From positions 4,545,153 through 4,609,152 of the forward strand of contig CM043868.1 in assembly GCA_023846275.1 (NCBI GenBank): a stretch of DNA of 64,000 nt, written 5' to 3'. A model generated the notes under the pieces. That model did no database searches. It was not told where the DNA came from and saw only the letters and a list, made by a program, of their open reading frames with translations. Shown in pieces: positions 53,249-64,000 of this stretch. Both the position numbers and the translations under genes were made by a program. The first letter of the stretch is position 1. Each line of letters starts with the position of its first letter. This DNA is from Vanilla planifolia. Lineage: Eukaryota; Streptophyta; Magnoliopsida; Asparagales; Orchidaceae.

Positions 53249-55123
53249 ATCCCTGTTATACCTGGTAAAATATTATATGTTTAATCTTCAATAATTCAAT
53301 TGTGGCTTGGATGATTTCAAATAGACAGTAGGATGAGCCAGGAGCTCAATTGGAGGCTATTGGAAATTCTGAAATTTTCTGGGGATTTTTCGGAGCACCG
53401 AGATTTTTTTTTAAAACCGGAATTTGGTTTTTTTTACGCGCGTGAACCGGACCGGAGCGGTTCAGCGAAGGCGAGGCGGTTCGCCGAGGTGCGTTTGCGC
53501 GTGCGTTTAGATAAGCCGCGGATAAGCGGATCGGACGGGCGAGATCAGCGGTGGAGATTAACCGGCTGATCGGGTGTTAAGCGGCGTTTTTGGAAGGTCA
53601 ACCGGCGCTTAATGGGTCTTAATGGGTTATTACCGGTTTAAGTCGGGTATTTAACCTAAACTGTTCGGCTGTTAGGGTTTCGAATGGCGGCTAGAGGCGA
53701 GGTGTTCGCAGCGAACGGCGGTACTTTCCGGCAGCCTTCCAAGGGGCTTTTGGTAACCGGAGGTTCGTGGGACAGAGGCGAGCATTTTGGTACCGGTTTC
53801 GTTCGGCGAGGAGCTGCGGTTGATCGCGTGCGAGCTTCACCGTCGCCGGCGAGCAAGGTAGGAAAGTCAGATTTAAATTAGTTATTTAGTAGAAATTAAA
53901 AGCATGGAATATTTTGCTTAATGAACACAAGCATGTGGATGAAAAATCGGACTTAGTTGAATGCTAATTTGCGTCTTTTACAAATTTTGGATTTTCGGGA
54001 AAATTCCCTTTTCGCCGAAAATTTTAGTTAATGCTTAGGAACATGTTAGGGATTTGTATTATCAGTGATACCATTGAATTAGTTAATTAATTGTTGGATT
54101 AATCTTAAATCTCGCATACGGTAATGGCGTACGGGCGAACTCCTTCGGCGGAAATTTTGAATGAACCTTAGAAATTAGTGGTATTATTGAAACATTAGGA
54201 TAGTATGAACATCGGATTTTGTTTCTCCTTGTTCGCGTTCGCCGGAAATCGACGGAAGGATTGGATTGGTCGGCGATTGCGTCGGTTAGGGTTCGCGGGC
54301 GTCGGACCGAGGAAGGAGAAGGGTTTAGATTAATTATGAATTTATTTAAGTAATTAATGGTATTTATATAATATTTATTAGTAATTATATTTATTTAAGC
54401 ATCGACCGATTAACAGATTATTAAGGTATTTGGTTCGGCGGTGTCGCGGTTCAGCGCGAGGGTTCCGAACCGGCAGCGAAAACCGGTTCAGCGGGATTCG
54501 GCGTGGACGAACGGCGAGGAGGAAATTTTAATTCGGAAATTAATCCGAATTTTCGGAAAAAGGATATATGTGGAATTTAAATTTTATTCGGAAATTTATT
54601 CCGAATTTCGGAAAATGGATAAAGGGCGGAAATTGATTTTTTTGAATTTAAAAATCTCCTGAAGTGAGAAAAAGATGATTTTTAGAAATCACGTAGCCAA
54701 GTTGAAATTGACTGTTGGAAATTACCCATAAATTCAGTGCAGCTGGATTAGTTGGAAGGAAGTGTGACACTTGGGTGCTACCAGAATAGTCAGAATTTTG
54801 GTACAGTTTGTGTTGCTTGGATGGCAATGACATGGATTGAGTCAGTTTACTCAGTGTTGGCATATTTCATGGATTGGCATATTGGACCGGAATACTATAG
54901 GCCCTATATGATGTTTTAGGGTAGTTGTGGTAGGTAACTGTGCGGTACAGACTTAGCTTCCATAGTATACATGTGGACTGGTATGCGCCTTGTTGTATCT
55001 GGACACATGTTGCCGAATCTTGGAGTTAGAGCTTGGCAATGACTGTAGGGGCGTGGCTTCTATGGAAATTGTTGGGAGAGGACTTCTTGGAACGGTGGCT
55101 GAGTCGATCTCTTCTGGTCCATG

Positions 55124-55419
55124 AGTGTAGGCCTGCGCGCCTGAGAGTGGCAGTGGCAGGGGTGACTCGCCGTGGCTAACCAAGTGTGTAGGCCTGCGTG
55201 CCTGAGGGTGGCAGGGGTGTCTCACGTTGGCTAGAGATCTATGTGACTGGTTCTGTCTATAGTCTCCAGAAGATTGATTGACGAGAGATGCTGCGGTGTC
55301 GGGTGCTAGGCATTGTGATGCGTGCGCAGAGATGGGCGTGTCCCACTGGCATGCTTTGCCTAGGCGCCATGCGTGCGCAGAGATGGGCGTGTCCCGCTGG
55401 CATGCTGCCTGGGAGCACA
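55124..55419 (+). repeat. Two tandem duplications inside the 3.0 kb solo LTR
   Basis: One has a period of about 61 bp: TGTAGGCCTGCG at 55126 and 55187. The second has a period of 51 bp: ATGCGTGCGCAGAGATGGG at 55318 and 55369, nearly identical over about 45 bases. Confidence 0.88.
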
Positions 55420-56218
55420 GAGGAGAGCTACTCTGGTGTGACTGGGGGTGACTGTGGTTGGTCAGAGTCTGGGACTGAGAGTGCCTTTCCACCCTACATT
55501 GTTATGCTGTATTTCTATACTCTTGCTATTATCCTTTTCTTGCATGAGAGTTTTTTTTTACTAGCTGTCTTTCCTACTGGGCGTAGCTCATTCCTTTATT
55601 ATCTATATTTTTCCAGTGGCTCGGCAGACTTGACGCCACCCAGCTTAGGTGGGATCGTGATCAGTAGGCCAGTGGAGGAGATCTGATCTGTGATTTTCTG
55701 AGACATTCTGGTTAGTTGATTGTCGCTGTTGGATGTATTCAGTGAGACTGTTATTCTTATGTCTTGTATTATGTGAGGGTGATTCTGACTCATGTATTCG
55801 GATGGATGATGTGGTATTTGATGGACTGTGATTTTTCATATGAGTTACATTTTTATACACTATCTTATTTTCTATCTTGACGGTATGGTGTGTGGAGCGC
55901 CATTTCATATCGGTAGATGTTATATATATTTCTTTGTTGATGGTGAGGTCATTACATGACTATGGAACTTAACCTTGGGGGTTCAAACTTCTATTAGATC
56001 GGTTCTCCTACCGGTATGGGTTAGGAGTATTGGGTCTAGTAGGAGTAACATTGCGCGAGTTCATCAGTTAATTCAGGAGTCATGAACCTGATTTGACGGT
56101 GTGCCCGGGAGATGGGATCCACATAGTTAAGGAAAGTAGGTGTGTAATGATGTGTTATATCCTATGTTTTTCGTAGGCTACTCAGGTTGGTATGGGACGA
56201 TCTGAGCTGTCTATATGT

Positions 56219-56241
56219 AAAAAAAAAAAAAAAAAAAAAAA
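56219..56241. repeat. Poly-A run just inside the solo LTR end
   Basis: Twenty-three A residues precede ACTGGGGTGTAACA-type terminal sequence. It sits inside the LTR, 13 bases from its end, so it is not the tail of a retroposed transcript. Confidence 0.9.
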
Positions 56242-56259
56242 CTGGGGTGTAACAATCCC

Positions 56260-57200
56260 TCTCTCGTCTACTTTTTCTTTACCCATTTAAAATCCATGAT
56301 AATCACTTATGACCCAATATCTCACTTCTCCTGAATTATTTCTTTACAAATTAGGTACTAGCAATGTAGAGATTGCCTAACTAGTACTATAACATTTACA
56401 TGCCTTACATGTCATCTTGCTTAGAGACTACACCATAAGCACTTAGTGTACATCTTATTCCAAATAGTTAAGATTTATAGACTAAATAATACCATCACCA
56501 CTTCTTTCCAATTTTAAGCTTAGGTTATTTTGGCTCCACTTTCACATCATTTTAGAATCAAAGACCACCTGTTATTTCTCTCCATCAGGTATTAATATCA
56601 TATAAAACTCAAATCCTCTCTCTTTTTTATACTTTTTACATTTAAAATTATTTTCTTCTTTTCAATTTTTTCTCTCATTTTATTAGGGCCTAAGTTTTCT
56701 TATACGGTAGTTATCCTTATTCTATGATATCTCATATCATATCACATATTTGTAGCATAAACTATACCTTTAAACCTTTATCAATAGCTAACAAGGCTAC
56801 TAAAACATCTCTCTTTGATTTATCATCAGTTTATACCAATGTACTAATGAAATTAGGTCTCTATTTGTCATTCTACTACATCAAAACACTAATAATAATA
56901 GAAATAGGGTCTAATGCTATCATTATCATGGAACCTTCACCTAACATCATCATATACAAAGTAATAATGATATCAAGATCTATGTTTATCATAGCTTTAT
57001 ATCAAGATAATAAGGATTATCTCATCAATTGGTAATAATGAGATAAGTTCAAGGAAAAATCTCATCATATCCTCATTTCAATACTTTGTCATGATCTTAT
57101 AGATCACCAAGCTTATTTTGGTAGAATTTCTCTTTCATTTATTATCTTTCTTATTTTATGTTCTTATATATATATATATATATATATATGCGCGCGCGCC

Positions 57201-57245
<45 letters not shown>

Positions 57246-58755
57246 AGTTTATGTTGGTATGCTAAAATATAAATAATACCATATGCACAATAAATAGATG
57301 TTATACAGTCAATGGTAGCTTACATAAATCAGAAACATTACTTAACATAATCACATCTTATGGTAATATCTCAAGATAATTAATAATAAATCTACTTAAA
57401 TAATAGTTAATTCAATTTTTCTACTCAATGACTTTGAGATGCCTTTTCTATGACCTTTCTTTTTTCTTTATCTCTTCTTTTAATTACATGCATAGTAATA
57501 ATTATAATTATGTATACCTATTTATTTTTTAATCACTAAACTTTCAAAGTTCACAACTTTATTCTTTCTTTTATTATTTCTCAAAACTACATGTTAAACT
57601 TTACTAAAAGCATTCATAAACTTGGTTATCCACATCCTTTAAAATCATTATAAAATTTTATGACTTTTCTTCTTAACATACAATCTATTCTCCTTAATGT
57701 ATAATATGTTATTCATTCTAACACTCTATGCCCATGCAATAAATAAATTATTCTAAATCTTTTGCTTGCTTCTCAAAGCCTTAAAGTTTAGATGTGAACC
57801 TTAACATATAGTACATTATACTCAAAGCAACATACACTAAGTAGAATGATGCATTATTTGTAGCTCATAACATTTGTTTCATGAACTAGCTATATGATAT
57901 GTTAAACAATAATGCACTATCCATTTTCATTGAGAATTTGGGATCAATAGCTACTATCATGCTATGGCCTAAATGTATAATACATTTGGAAAAAAGGTAG
58001 CATGTAGTTATCTTTGAGAAAAAGTAGATTCTAACGACACTACTTGGCATATCATTTATGGACTCTTAATATACAATATATGGGGCGTAAGAATAGTACA
58101 TTGGCCATTGCATATAATATGCAAGGCATGGATGGAAAGCTTTAACTTAGCAAACTTCACAAAATCCCATCCAATCGAAAACCATCCCATGAGTAGCTCT
58201 AAATTTTACTCAAAAGCATCCTAAAGAAAGGAGATCTCAAACAAAATCATATCTTTTACTTAGCTTTAACTTCATAACAAATCAAGATTTTCTTACTCTT
58301 CTCTTCAAGGATCTCATTATTATAAGCATTCCAAACTTGGGTTCCTATAACTATAGCTCATAGACTCCCTTAAAGGCTTAAATTTTGGTAACTCTTCCTT
58401 GCTTCTTGATCTCTCTCTCCTTCTATGCTTTTTGTGAAACCTCAGTACAGGTTGAAGAAGGGGTTTATATAAATCCATTTTTTAATTTAATAAATCATAA
58501 ATAATCAAATAACACCTTTTTTTTGGAAAATGTTAGAAATTCTTAATAGCATTAAAAAATTACAAATCTTATACCAATGAATTTCTCATAATATGATGTT
58601 CTCAATGATATTCTTTAAACATCAATCGAGCAATTGGCATTATAACACATATTGTAACACACATCAAAGTTCATCAATTTCTTCAAAACAACTTTTATAA
58701 AATATGTGAAGGCAAATATATGGATATGTCTTATTAAAATATTTGGGTTATCACA
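56260..58755 (-). repeat. Probable gypsy 3' LTR in minus orientation
   Basis: On the minus strand it starts TGTGATAACCC (58745-58755), about 100 bases beyond a gypsy polyprotein tail. A TATA box, TTTATATAAA (58464-58473), lies about 285 bases in, followed by a GA-rich leader-like stretch, as in an LTR promoter. The other LTR end was not located; the LTR may continue left past the solo LTR inserted at 53254-56254. No gene is seen; the open frame at 56724-57035 has no motif. Confidence 0.45.
57165..57243. repeat. (TA)n(CG)n(TG)n alternating purine-pyrimidine tract
   Basis: About 12 TA units pass into CG units (57190-57199), a short CCCA break, then about 19 TG units: nearly 80 bases of alternating purine and pyrimidine. 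Confidence 0.95.
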
Positions 58756-58849
58756 ATCTTTACAACTTGTTCAAATTATCCCAAAATTTTGAATAACTTA
58801 GGATACTATAGCATCATATGAGCTTTAACCTTCTTGGTTGCTTCTATTT

Positions 58850-59640
58850 TTGTTTGATTCTTTAAGAATACTTAACCATGAGAACAACTTTTTCTCAATC
58901 TTTTTCCTTAACTACAATTTGACTAGTTATTCTTGATATGACAAATTAGATTGAATCTATATCTCTTCAAACATAGATAAAGTAACATAAGATGAATTAA
59001 GAACATATCTTCTAAAGTAGGAAACATGGAAAACATCATACACTCTAGCTATTTGTGAAGGCAAAAAGCTACACTATATGCAAAAAGATCAACTCTTTTG
59101 AATATTTAAAAATGCCCAATGTACTTGGGTCTCAACTATTTTGGTTTATCAAATATGATTATCCTTTTTAAGGGACTCTCTTTGAGAAAGACACGATCAC
59201 CATCCTAAAATTCAATATTTTTATGCTTCTCATCAAAATAATTATCATGTTTCATTAATGGTCAAAATAAATATTTTTTATCTCAAACCTAATATCCCCA
59301 TTATGAGAAAGACTAGGTAAATCTTCTAGAAAGATATCCAATTACTTATAAATTATGAGCACATCTAGTGTCTCTATAAATCAGCTAATATATGATTACC
59401 TTACAAATTAAGATGTGAATTTAAGATTTCTATTAAAGATGATCACTTTTAAAATCTCATGTCATCTTAAAATTTATTAAACACTAAGATAATTTTTCTA
59501 TAAAAAAGGTCATCCTAATAGCTAAAAATTTTGAAGACTTAGTCCATCTATCCATAATTACCCATATTGACTTATGCCATATATGAATCTTAACTGGTAC
59601 AATAATAAAATCCATGGCTATAAATTCCCTTTTGGTGTTG
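58850..59640 (-). mobile_element. Ty3/gypsy fossil: integrase core and tail (Del/Tekay-like)
   Basis: On the minus strand: an integrase core block about 59640-59480 (FIAMDFIIVPVK, then WVIMDRWTKSSKFLAI), then the tail about 59260-58900 (DGDRVFLKESPLKRI, then LRPKYIGHF). This is the pattern 'MDFVVGLP...WVIVDRLTKSAHFLP' followed by 'VFLKVSPMKG...SPRYIGPF'. It begins abruptly near 59640. Old, with many breaks. Confidence 0.78.
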
Positions 59641-61199
59641 GACTAATAGTGAAACTATAATGAACAACTCAGAGATTAATCTACATACATTAAGAAGAAA
59701 GCAAATACTAAAGATAAACATAGAAATTTAAAAAAGTAACATACAAGAGATACTTATCAAAAGCAATCTTAGCCAAGAGAGTATTAGAAGCAACATAGAG
59801 GTTACTCCTTATGCTAAGCCTACAACCTCTTCAAAAATATAGAGATAAGGTACTTAAAAAAGCTTAAATATATCTATTTTGATGAAGTAAGAACAAAATA
59901 AATGTCACAAGTGCATATTGAAAACACTTAAAAGTCTTTACTATGCCTCATATAAGACTAGAGTAATGAAGTAGTTGCATGCAAAGGTGGTCACATAAGG
60001 AAATGTAGTCATGGAGAGTAGGAAGGTGACAGTATGTAGGGTTTGCAAATAAAGTTAGAAGAAAGTAGAGGTGGAAAATTCAAGTAAACTTTAAATGAAA
60101 GTAAAAGCGATACACTGATGAAGTGAGGTGAAAATGACAAAATGAAAAGAAACTATTATATGATGATGACAAGAAGGTGATGTCAAAGAGTTGAAAGGAA
60201 ACTAGTATGGTATCTCACAATTTGGGACTTACGTCCCTCCCGAATACTAGAGCCAAATGAATCAACATGTTAGAGTTCTCATTGTGATAAACCAAAAATC
60301 TTAATTAAATATAATAGAATAGTAGAAATTTTATCATGATTAGATCATCATTTTCTAAGGGTAAGCATCTCCTTTTATAAAATTCTTAAGAAAAAAAGAC
60401 AATAAAATAAAAAAATACAAAACTTATGGTCAAAATTATTACAAAATAATTTTTTGAAAAATTGTCATTTCGGTTCTAAAATATCATTTTTCTAAAAGTT
60501 ATTGATAATATCTTTTTAAAAAGTTATCATTTCGATTTAAAAGTTATGCATCAAAGCTATTGCCAAATAGCTTTATAAAAACTATGTTTTTAGTTTAGCA
60601 ATTTTTGAGAGGGTTATTGTGGGTAAGCATTGGGTTGAAGGGTCAGCGTGGCAACGAAGGATTTGTGTGCCCTCATGGGTCATGTAAATTGTTCTATTAT
60701 GGGTCACTATTGGGTCGATACATCGTCAGTGGATTCACATGTGCTCATAGGTTTATTATGGATTGGTACATCATAGATAAGTTTGGTAGGTTAGTGTGAC
60801 ATTGAGAAATCCATTTTCATTTGTAAGTTGCACAAACTTGTCATCCATAATGATCCAAAAGAGTCATTCATCAAATTATTTCTATTGAACGTGGTCTGAG
60901 TGATCATCAGATTAAGTCGAACTAATAATGATCAATTAAGGTAGTGACGATCTTTGCAGTTAATGGAAATGGGTCCAATAAGGCATTATTTATCTCTTTT
61001 GTGTCCTCAATATGTATTTTGAGCCTAGAATGAAGTTTTAGTCTCCATCTTAACTCTACACATGAAAAATAGTTACCTTGATATTCTAGAAGTGTTAGCA
61101 CATGTCTGACTGGCTTATGGGTGTCAAAACTCTTAATGGCAATTGGTGTCCTCATAAGTCTCCTAGAACAAGAAACACTCATCATTAATGAGTTAACCT
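59641..61199. other. Unassigned DNA between two gypsy fossils
   Basis: No gene is recognised. The open frames at 60605-60799 (plus) and 60922-61185 (minus) show no known motif; the latter begins just past the chromodomain part of the next element and may be its 3' flank. Positions 60590-60800 are richer in G and contain repeated GGGTCA/GGGTT words. Confidence 0.4.
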
Positions 61200-64000
61200 C
61201 TTCAGATCAATACTGATAAGTCTCCAATGGATTCAAGTTTAGTTGTTATAACTCTTTCCTTATGATCCAAGTATCTTTAGTGTCTGGTTGGCCTTTTAAT
61301 GAACAATATGTCTCTAATAACTCTATTGTTTGGTTAGTATAATATGATCAACTAGAATTCTTTTAATTTTCTTACTCTTTTTACCATGATAGGATGATGG
61401 GGACTCTAGTAAGGGTTCACTCTCAAGGGGTGTTGATGGTGACTCAAATGACTAATTAGGAATAGTGATTGATTCCTTGGAAGCTACCAAATATGAAATG
61501 CTTATTTCATAGTCATGTGGTAGTTCCATAGTATATTCCTTTGGTTTAACCCTTTTTAGGATTCAAAATAGATTGACACCTCTTACATGTAACTTTGATA
61601 AAATCTTTAGTGTGAACCTTCCGGACCTAATTCCAATCATCATGTAATCTTCTTCCAAGAATATTTATGCTTACAATGTGCATTGACCAATTTCTTGTAC
61701 TTTTCATTATTAAGATTTATTTTTTATTTAATATACTCATGGACCTCCCCCATATGTTGTGCAAAGTCTTGTATAGACTTAGATGTGTGTGTTAAACAAA
61801 TAATGAGATTAAGTCAACTAGGCTATGAGGTTTATGTTCATTATAAACTCCTAAGGGTCTCATTCTTATAGACTTATTGACAAAACTTTTATAAGCATGC
61901 TCTACACTTCAAAAAAGGAAATTCTAATTCTTTACCTATTCTCTTACCAAATATCATAATATATTTCTTAAGCTATGATTTACTATCTAAGTTTGACCAT
62001 CAGTTTATGGGTGGTCAGCAAATAAGAATTTTAGCTTTGATCTCATAAGGAGCTAAAGGTTTTTTCAAAAGTATGAAGTGAAATAAACACCTTTATTTAT
62101 GACTATTACATTAGGAAACTCATGAAGCTTTATCACTTCATTAAAGAATAATTGAGCTATATACAAGTTATTAGATGTTGTGAAGTAAGGGATAAATATG
62201 TCCATTTTCATAAATCAATCTACCACCATGAATATTGAATCATGTCTTTAATAGGTTTTGGATAATCTAAAGTCAAAATCCATACTAAGTTCCTCATATG
62301 TTCATGATAGTATTGGTAATAAGGTGTGCAGTCTATTGTTTTGAGCATGATATTTGGAGATTACACAAGACTTACCCATGATAACTATCAAAGTAGCTTG
62401 CTATTTTAATAATGACCAATGAAACTTGTCTTCAATGGCCATGATGGTTTTGTCTCATTTGAAAAGGCCTATTAGTCCTCATACATGTATCTTCCAAACT
62501 AAGAAATTCTTAACTAACATTTGTAGTATGCATAATTGGTTATCACAAAAAAGATAACCCTCATTAATTGTATAATCCTTGATGGCCTTGGTTAGATTGA
62601 CAATTAATTCTTTAAAAATGAGCCTAAAGTTAATGCAAAGTAGTTATATGCATGGTAGAGTTTCAAAGTTAATGATGGAGATAGACAATGTTGTGAGTAT
62701 GTTCACTCCCTTACTAAAGAAATTGGCGACCATGTTTTCTACACCTAGCTTATGTTTGAGGATGAAGCTGTAACTCAAAAGAAATTCATCCCACTTAGCA
62801 TATTATGGCTTTAACTTCTTCTACAAGTTAAGATATGTTTAAAACCTCATGATCAAAACAAAGTATAAATTTCTAAGATATAGGTAATGCCTCTAATTCT
62901 ATAAGGTTTGGACTATTACATTACATTTCTTATCATAAAAAGAGTATTTCTTACAAGGCTCATTTGGTTTTTTACTAAAATATGCAATCGATCATCCTTC
63001 GTAGCAAAGGGTCCTTCTATTCCTACACCTGAGGTATCACAAGATACTTCGAAAATGATAAAAACATGTAGAAGATAGAGTATTTGTGCTTGGGTCATAC
63101 TTTCTTTGATCTTCTCAAATGATTTCTTAGCTATAGTGGTTCATTCAAAATTTTCTTTTATGATATAATTAGTTATAGGGATAGTGATAGTGCTAAAGCC
63201 CTTAACAAAACTTCTATAGAAGGCTATTATGCTATGAAAACTCCTAACATCATGGATGGACTAGATGTTAGATGATTAATTTTAGCCTTAATGTTTTTAG
63301 GGTCAATAGATATGACATCTTTCGAGACTATGAAACATATCAAGTTCATATGATTGATAATAAAGGCACATGTTTTGAGGTTAGTATAGAGTTGGTTCTC
63401 CTTAAGCATAGTGAAAAGCTTTTTAAGGTATTATAAGTGATGTTTAAGGGTTTAATTAAAGATTAAAATGCTATTGAAGTAAACTACCAATAATTTTCTG
63501 AAGTAGAGTCAATGTATTTGGGTCATTACTCTTATAAACATGCTTGGTGCATAGACAAGCTAGAGAGCATTGTTAACCATTTGTATAACTCATCTTCTAT
63601 TTTAAAAGTAGTTTTTCTCTTATCCCTCAATCTAACCCTAACTTGATAGTGCCCACTTTTAAGTTAAAATTTGGACAAAATAATGGCTCTACTTATTTGG
63701 TTCAATAAATCATTCAAGAATAAGATAGGGAACTTATACTTCATAATTATTTTATTGATGACACTACTATTGCTAAATATTCATTATTAACCATTTTTCT
63801 TAAGGACTAAAAGGGTAAGAATTGCATAATGAGTGAGGCTCTCCTATATGAAGCTTTTGTTTGATAACTCTTGCACCTAACAAGTGAGTTCTTATTATTT
63901 AGAAGGGCTCATCTTATGGTGTGACAAATTTGATAAAATAGCTCTTGGCATGTTGTCAATAGCATGTTAGATGTCACAAAAATGTGACAAACTATAAGCT
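61200..64000 (-). mobile_element. Ty3/gypsy chromovirus fossil (Reina-like), continues past the window
   Basis: On the minus strand from the right edge: reverse transcriptase about 63980-63420, the connection after it (63227-63409: NLKTCAFIINHMNLICFIVS), RNase H (62916-63098: FEVSCDTSGVGIEGPFATKD), an integrase core about 62330-62000 (DSIFMVVDRFMKMDIFIP), a C-terminal part near 61500-61600 with a KLHVRG-type block, and a chromodomain-like stretch about 61400-61210 (KRILVDHIILT). The KLHAR...NVEDL-type tail plus chromodomain suits Reina-like chromoviruses from memory. Gag and protease should lie beyond position 64000. Broken in many places. Confidence 0.82.

Larger units (their letters stand above)
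53254..56254 (+). mobile_element. Solo LTR, 3.0 kb, of a Ty3/gypsy element, with perfect target-site duplication
   Basis: It begins TGTTATACC and ends GGTGTAACA, the inverted TG...CA ends of an LTR. It is flanked on both sides by ATCCC (53249-53253 and 56255-56259), a perfect 5-bp target-site duplication. A TATA-like TATTTAA lies at 53648-53654, about 400 bases in, followed by a GC-rich leader-like part. GGGGTGTAACA at the end fits the Del/Tekay-like LTR terminus and supports plus orientation. CpG and GC content are much higher than around it, so it is a comparatively recent insertion reduced to one LTR. No polyprotein is present; the long open frames inside (for example 54953-55492 minus) are by-products of GC-rich DNA. 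Confidence 0.88.

Noticed and set aside
54953-55492. 179-codon minus open frame, the longest in the window, plus an overlapping 132-codon plus frame at 55288-55686.
   Set aside because: Both lie wholly inside a solo LTR with clear ends and target-site duplications. Their repeats follow the DNA tandem duplications, and neither has a recognisable domain.
56219-56241. Poly-A run as the tail of a processed pseudogene or SINE.
   Set aside because: It lies inside the LTR, followed by the LTR terminus, and the target-site duplication is outside it; no transcript-like body precedes it.
1-64000. CRISPR arrays, bacterial operons, riboswitches, rRNA or tRNA genes.
   Set aside because: None was seen. 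The spaced repeats here are degenerate LTR subrepeats without unique spacers, and tRNA-like words at 14945, 23359 and 41332 are retroelement primer-binding sites.

Overview
The window is nuclear DNA of a flowering plant. It is very AT-rich, has canonical GT-AG introns, one compact five-exon gene of a plant sugar-transporter family, and otherwise a dense, old layer of Ty3/gypsy, Ty1/copia and LINE remains typical of gene-poor plant chromosome arms. The species cannot be fixed from the sequence. The degree of element decay and the lack of any full-length open polyprotein suggest a lineage with slow removal of old insertions.

Layout. Positions 3150-6450 hold a minus-strand gypsy fossil. At 11884-12405 lies the C-terminal end of another minus gypsy element, butted against the front half (ORF1 plus endonuclease) of a minus-strand L1-type LINE at 12440-14830. 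Positions 15839-23355 are the most structured part: two copies of one long gypsy LTR (about 2.5 kb each) lie head to head as an inverted repeat. The right copy is split by a younger solo LTR (18837-20995) and leads into a primer-binding site and gag remnant. A further plus-strand gypsy pol fossil follows at 26990-30330. Positions 30490-37900 show no gene.

The only host gene I can support is at 38570-39714. It is a SWEET (MtN3/saliva) sugar transporter of the SWEET4-like group, 232 aa, with all key pore residues present, in a GC-richer island with an ATG-free leader. Just downstream lies a decayed but structurally complete copia element with two LTRs (40972-45679).

The right third holds a minus gypsy fossil (50760-52260), a sharp and relatively young 3.0 kb solo LTR with perfect 5-bp target-site duplications (53254-56254), a probable minus LTR with integrase remains (56260-59640), and a chromodomain-type minus gypsy element running off the right edge (61200-64000).

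I found no new gene system. The points worth a second look are the 2.5 kb inverted LTR pair with its nested insertion, the clean solo LTR, a SWEET gene that seems to have lost one intron and carries a stop-free in-frame intron, the 102-bp tandem duplication in its leader, and a long alternating purine-pyrimidine tract. All coordinates and homologies come from reading the sequence by eye; no alignment or database search was run.
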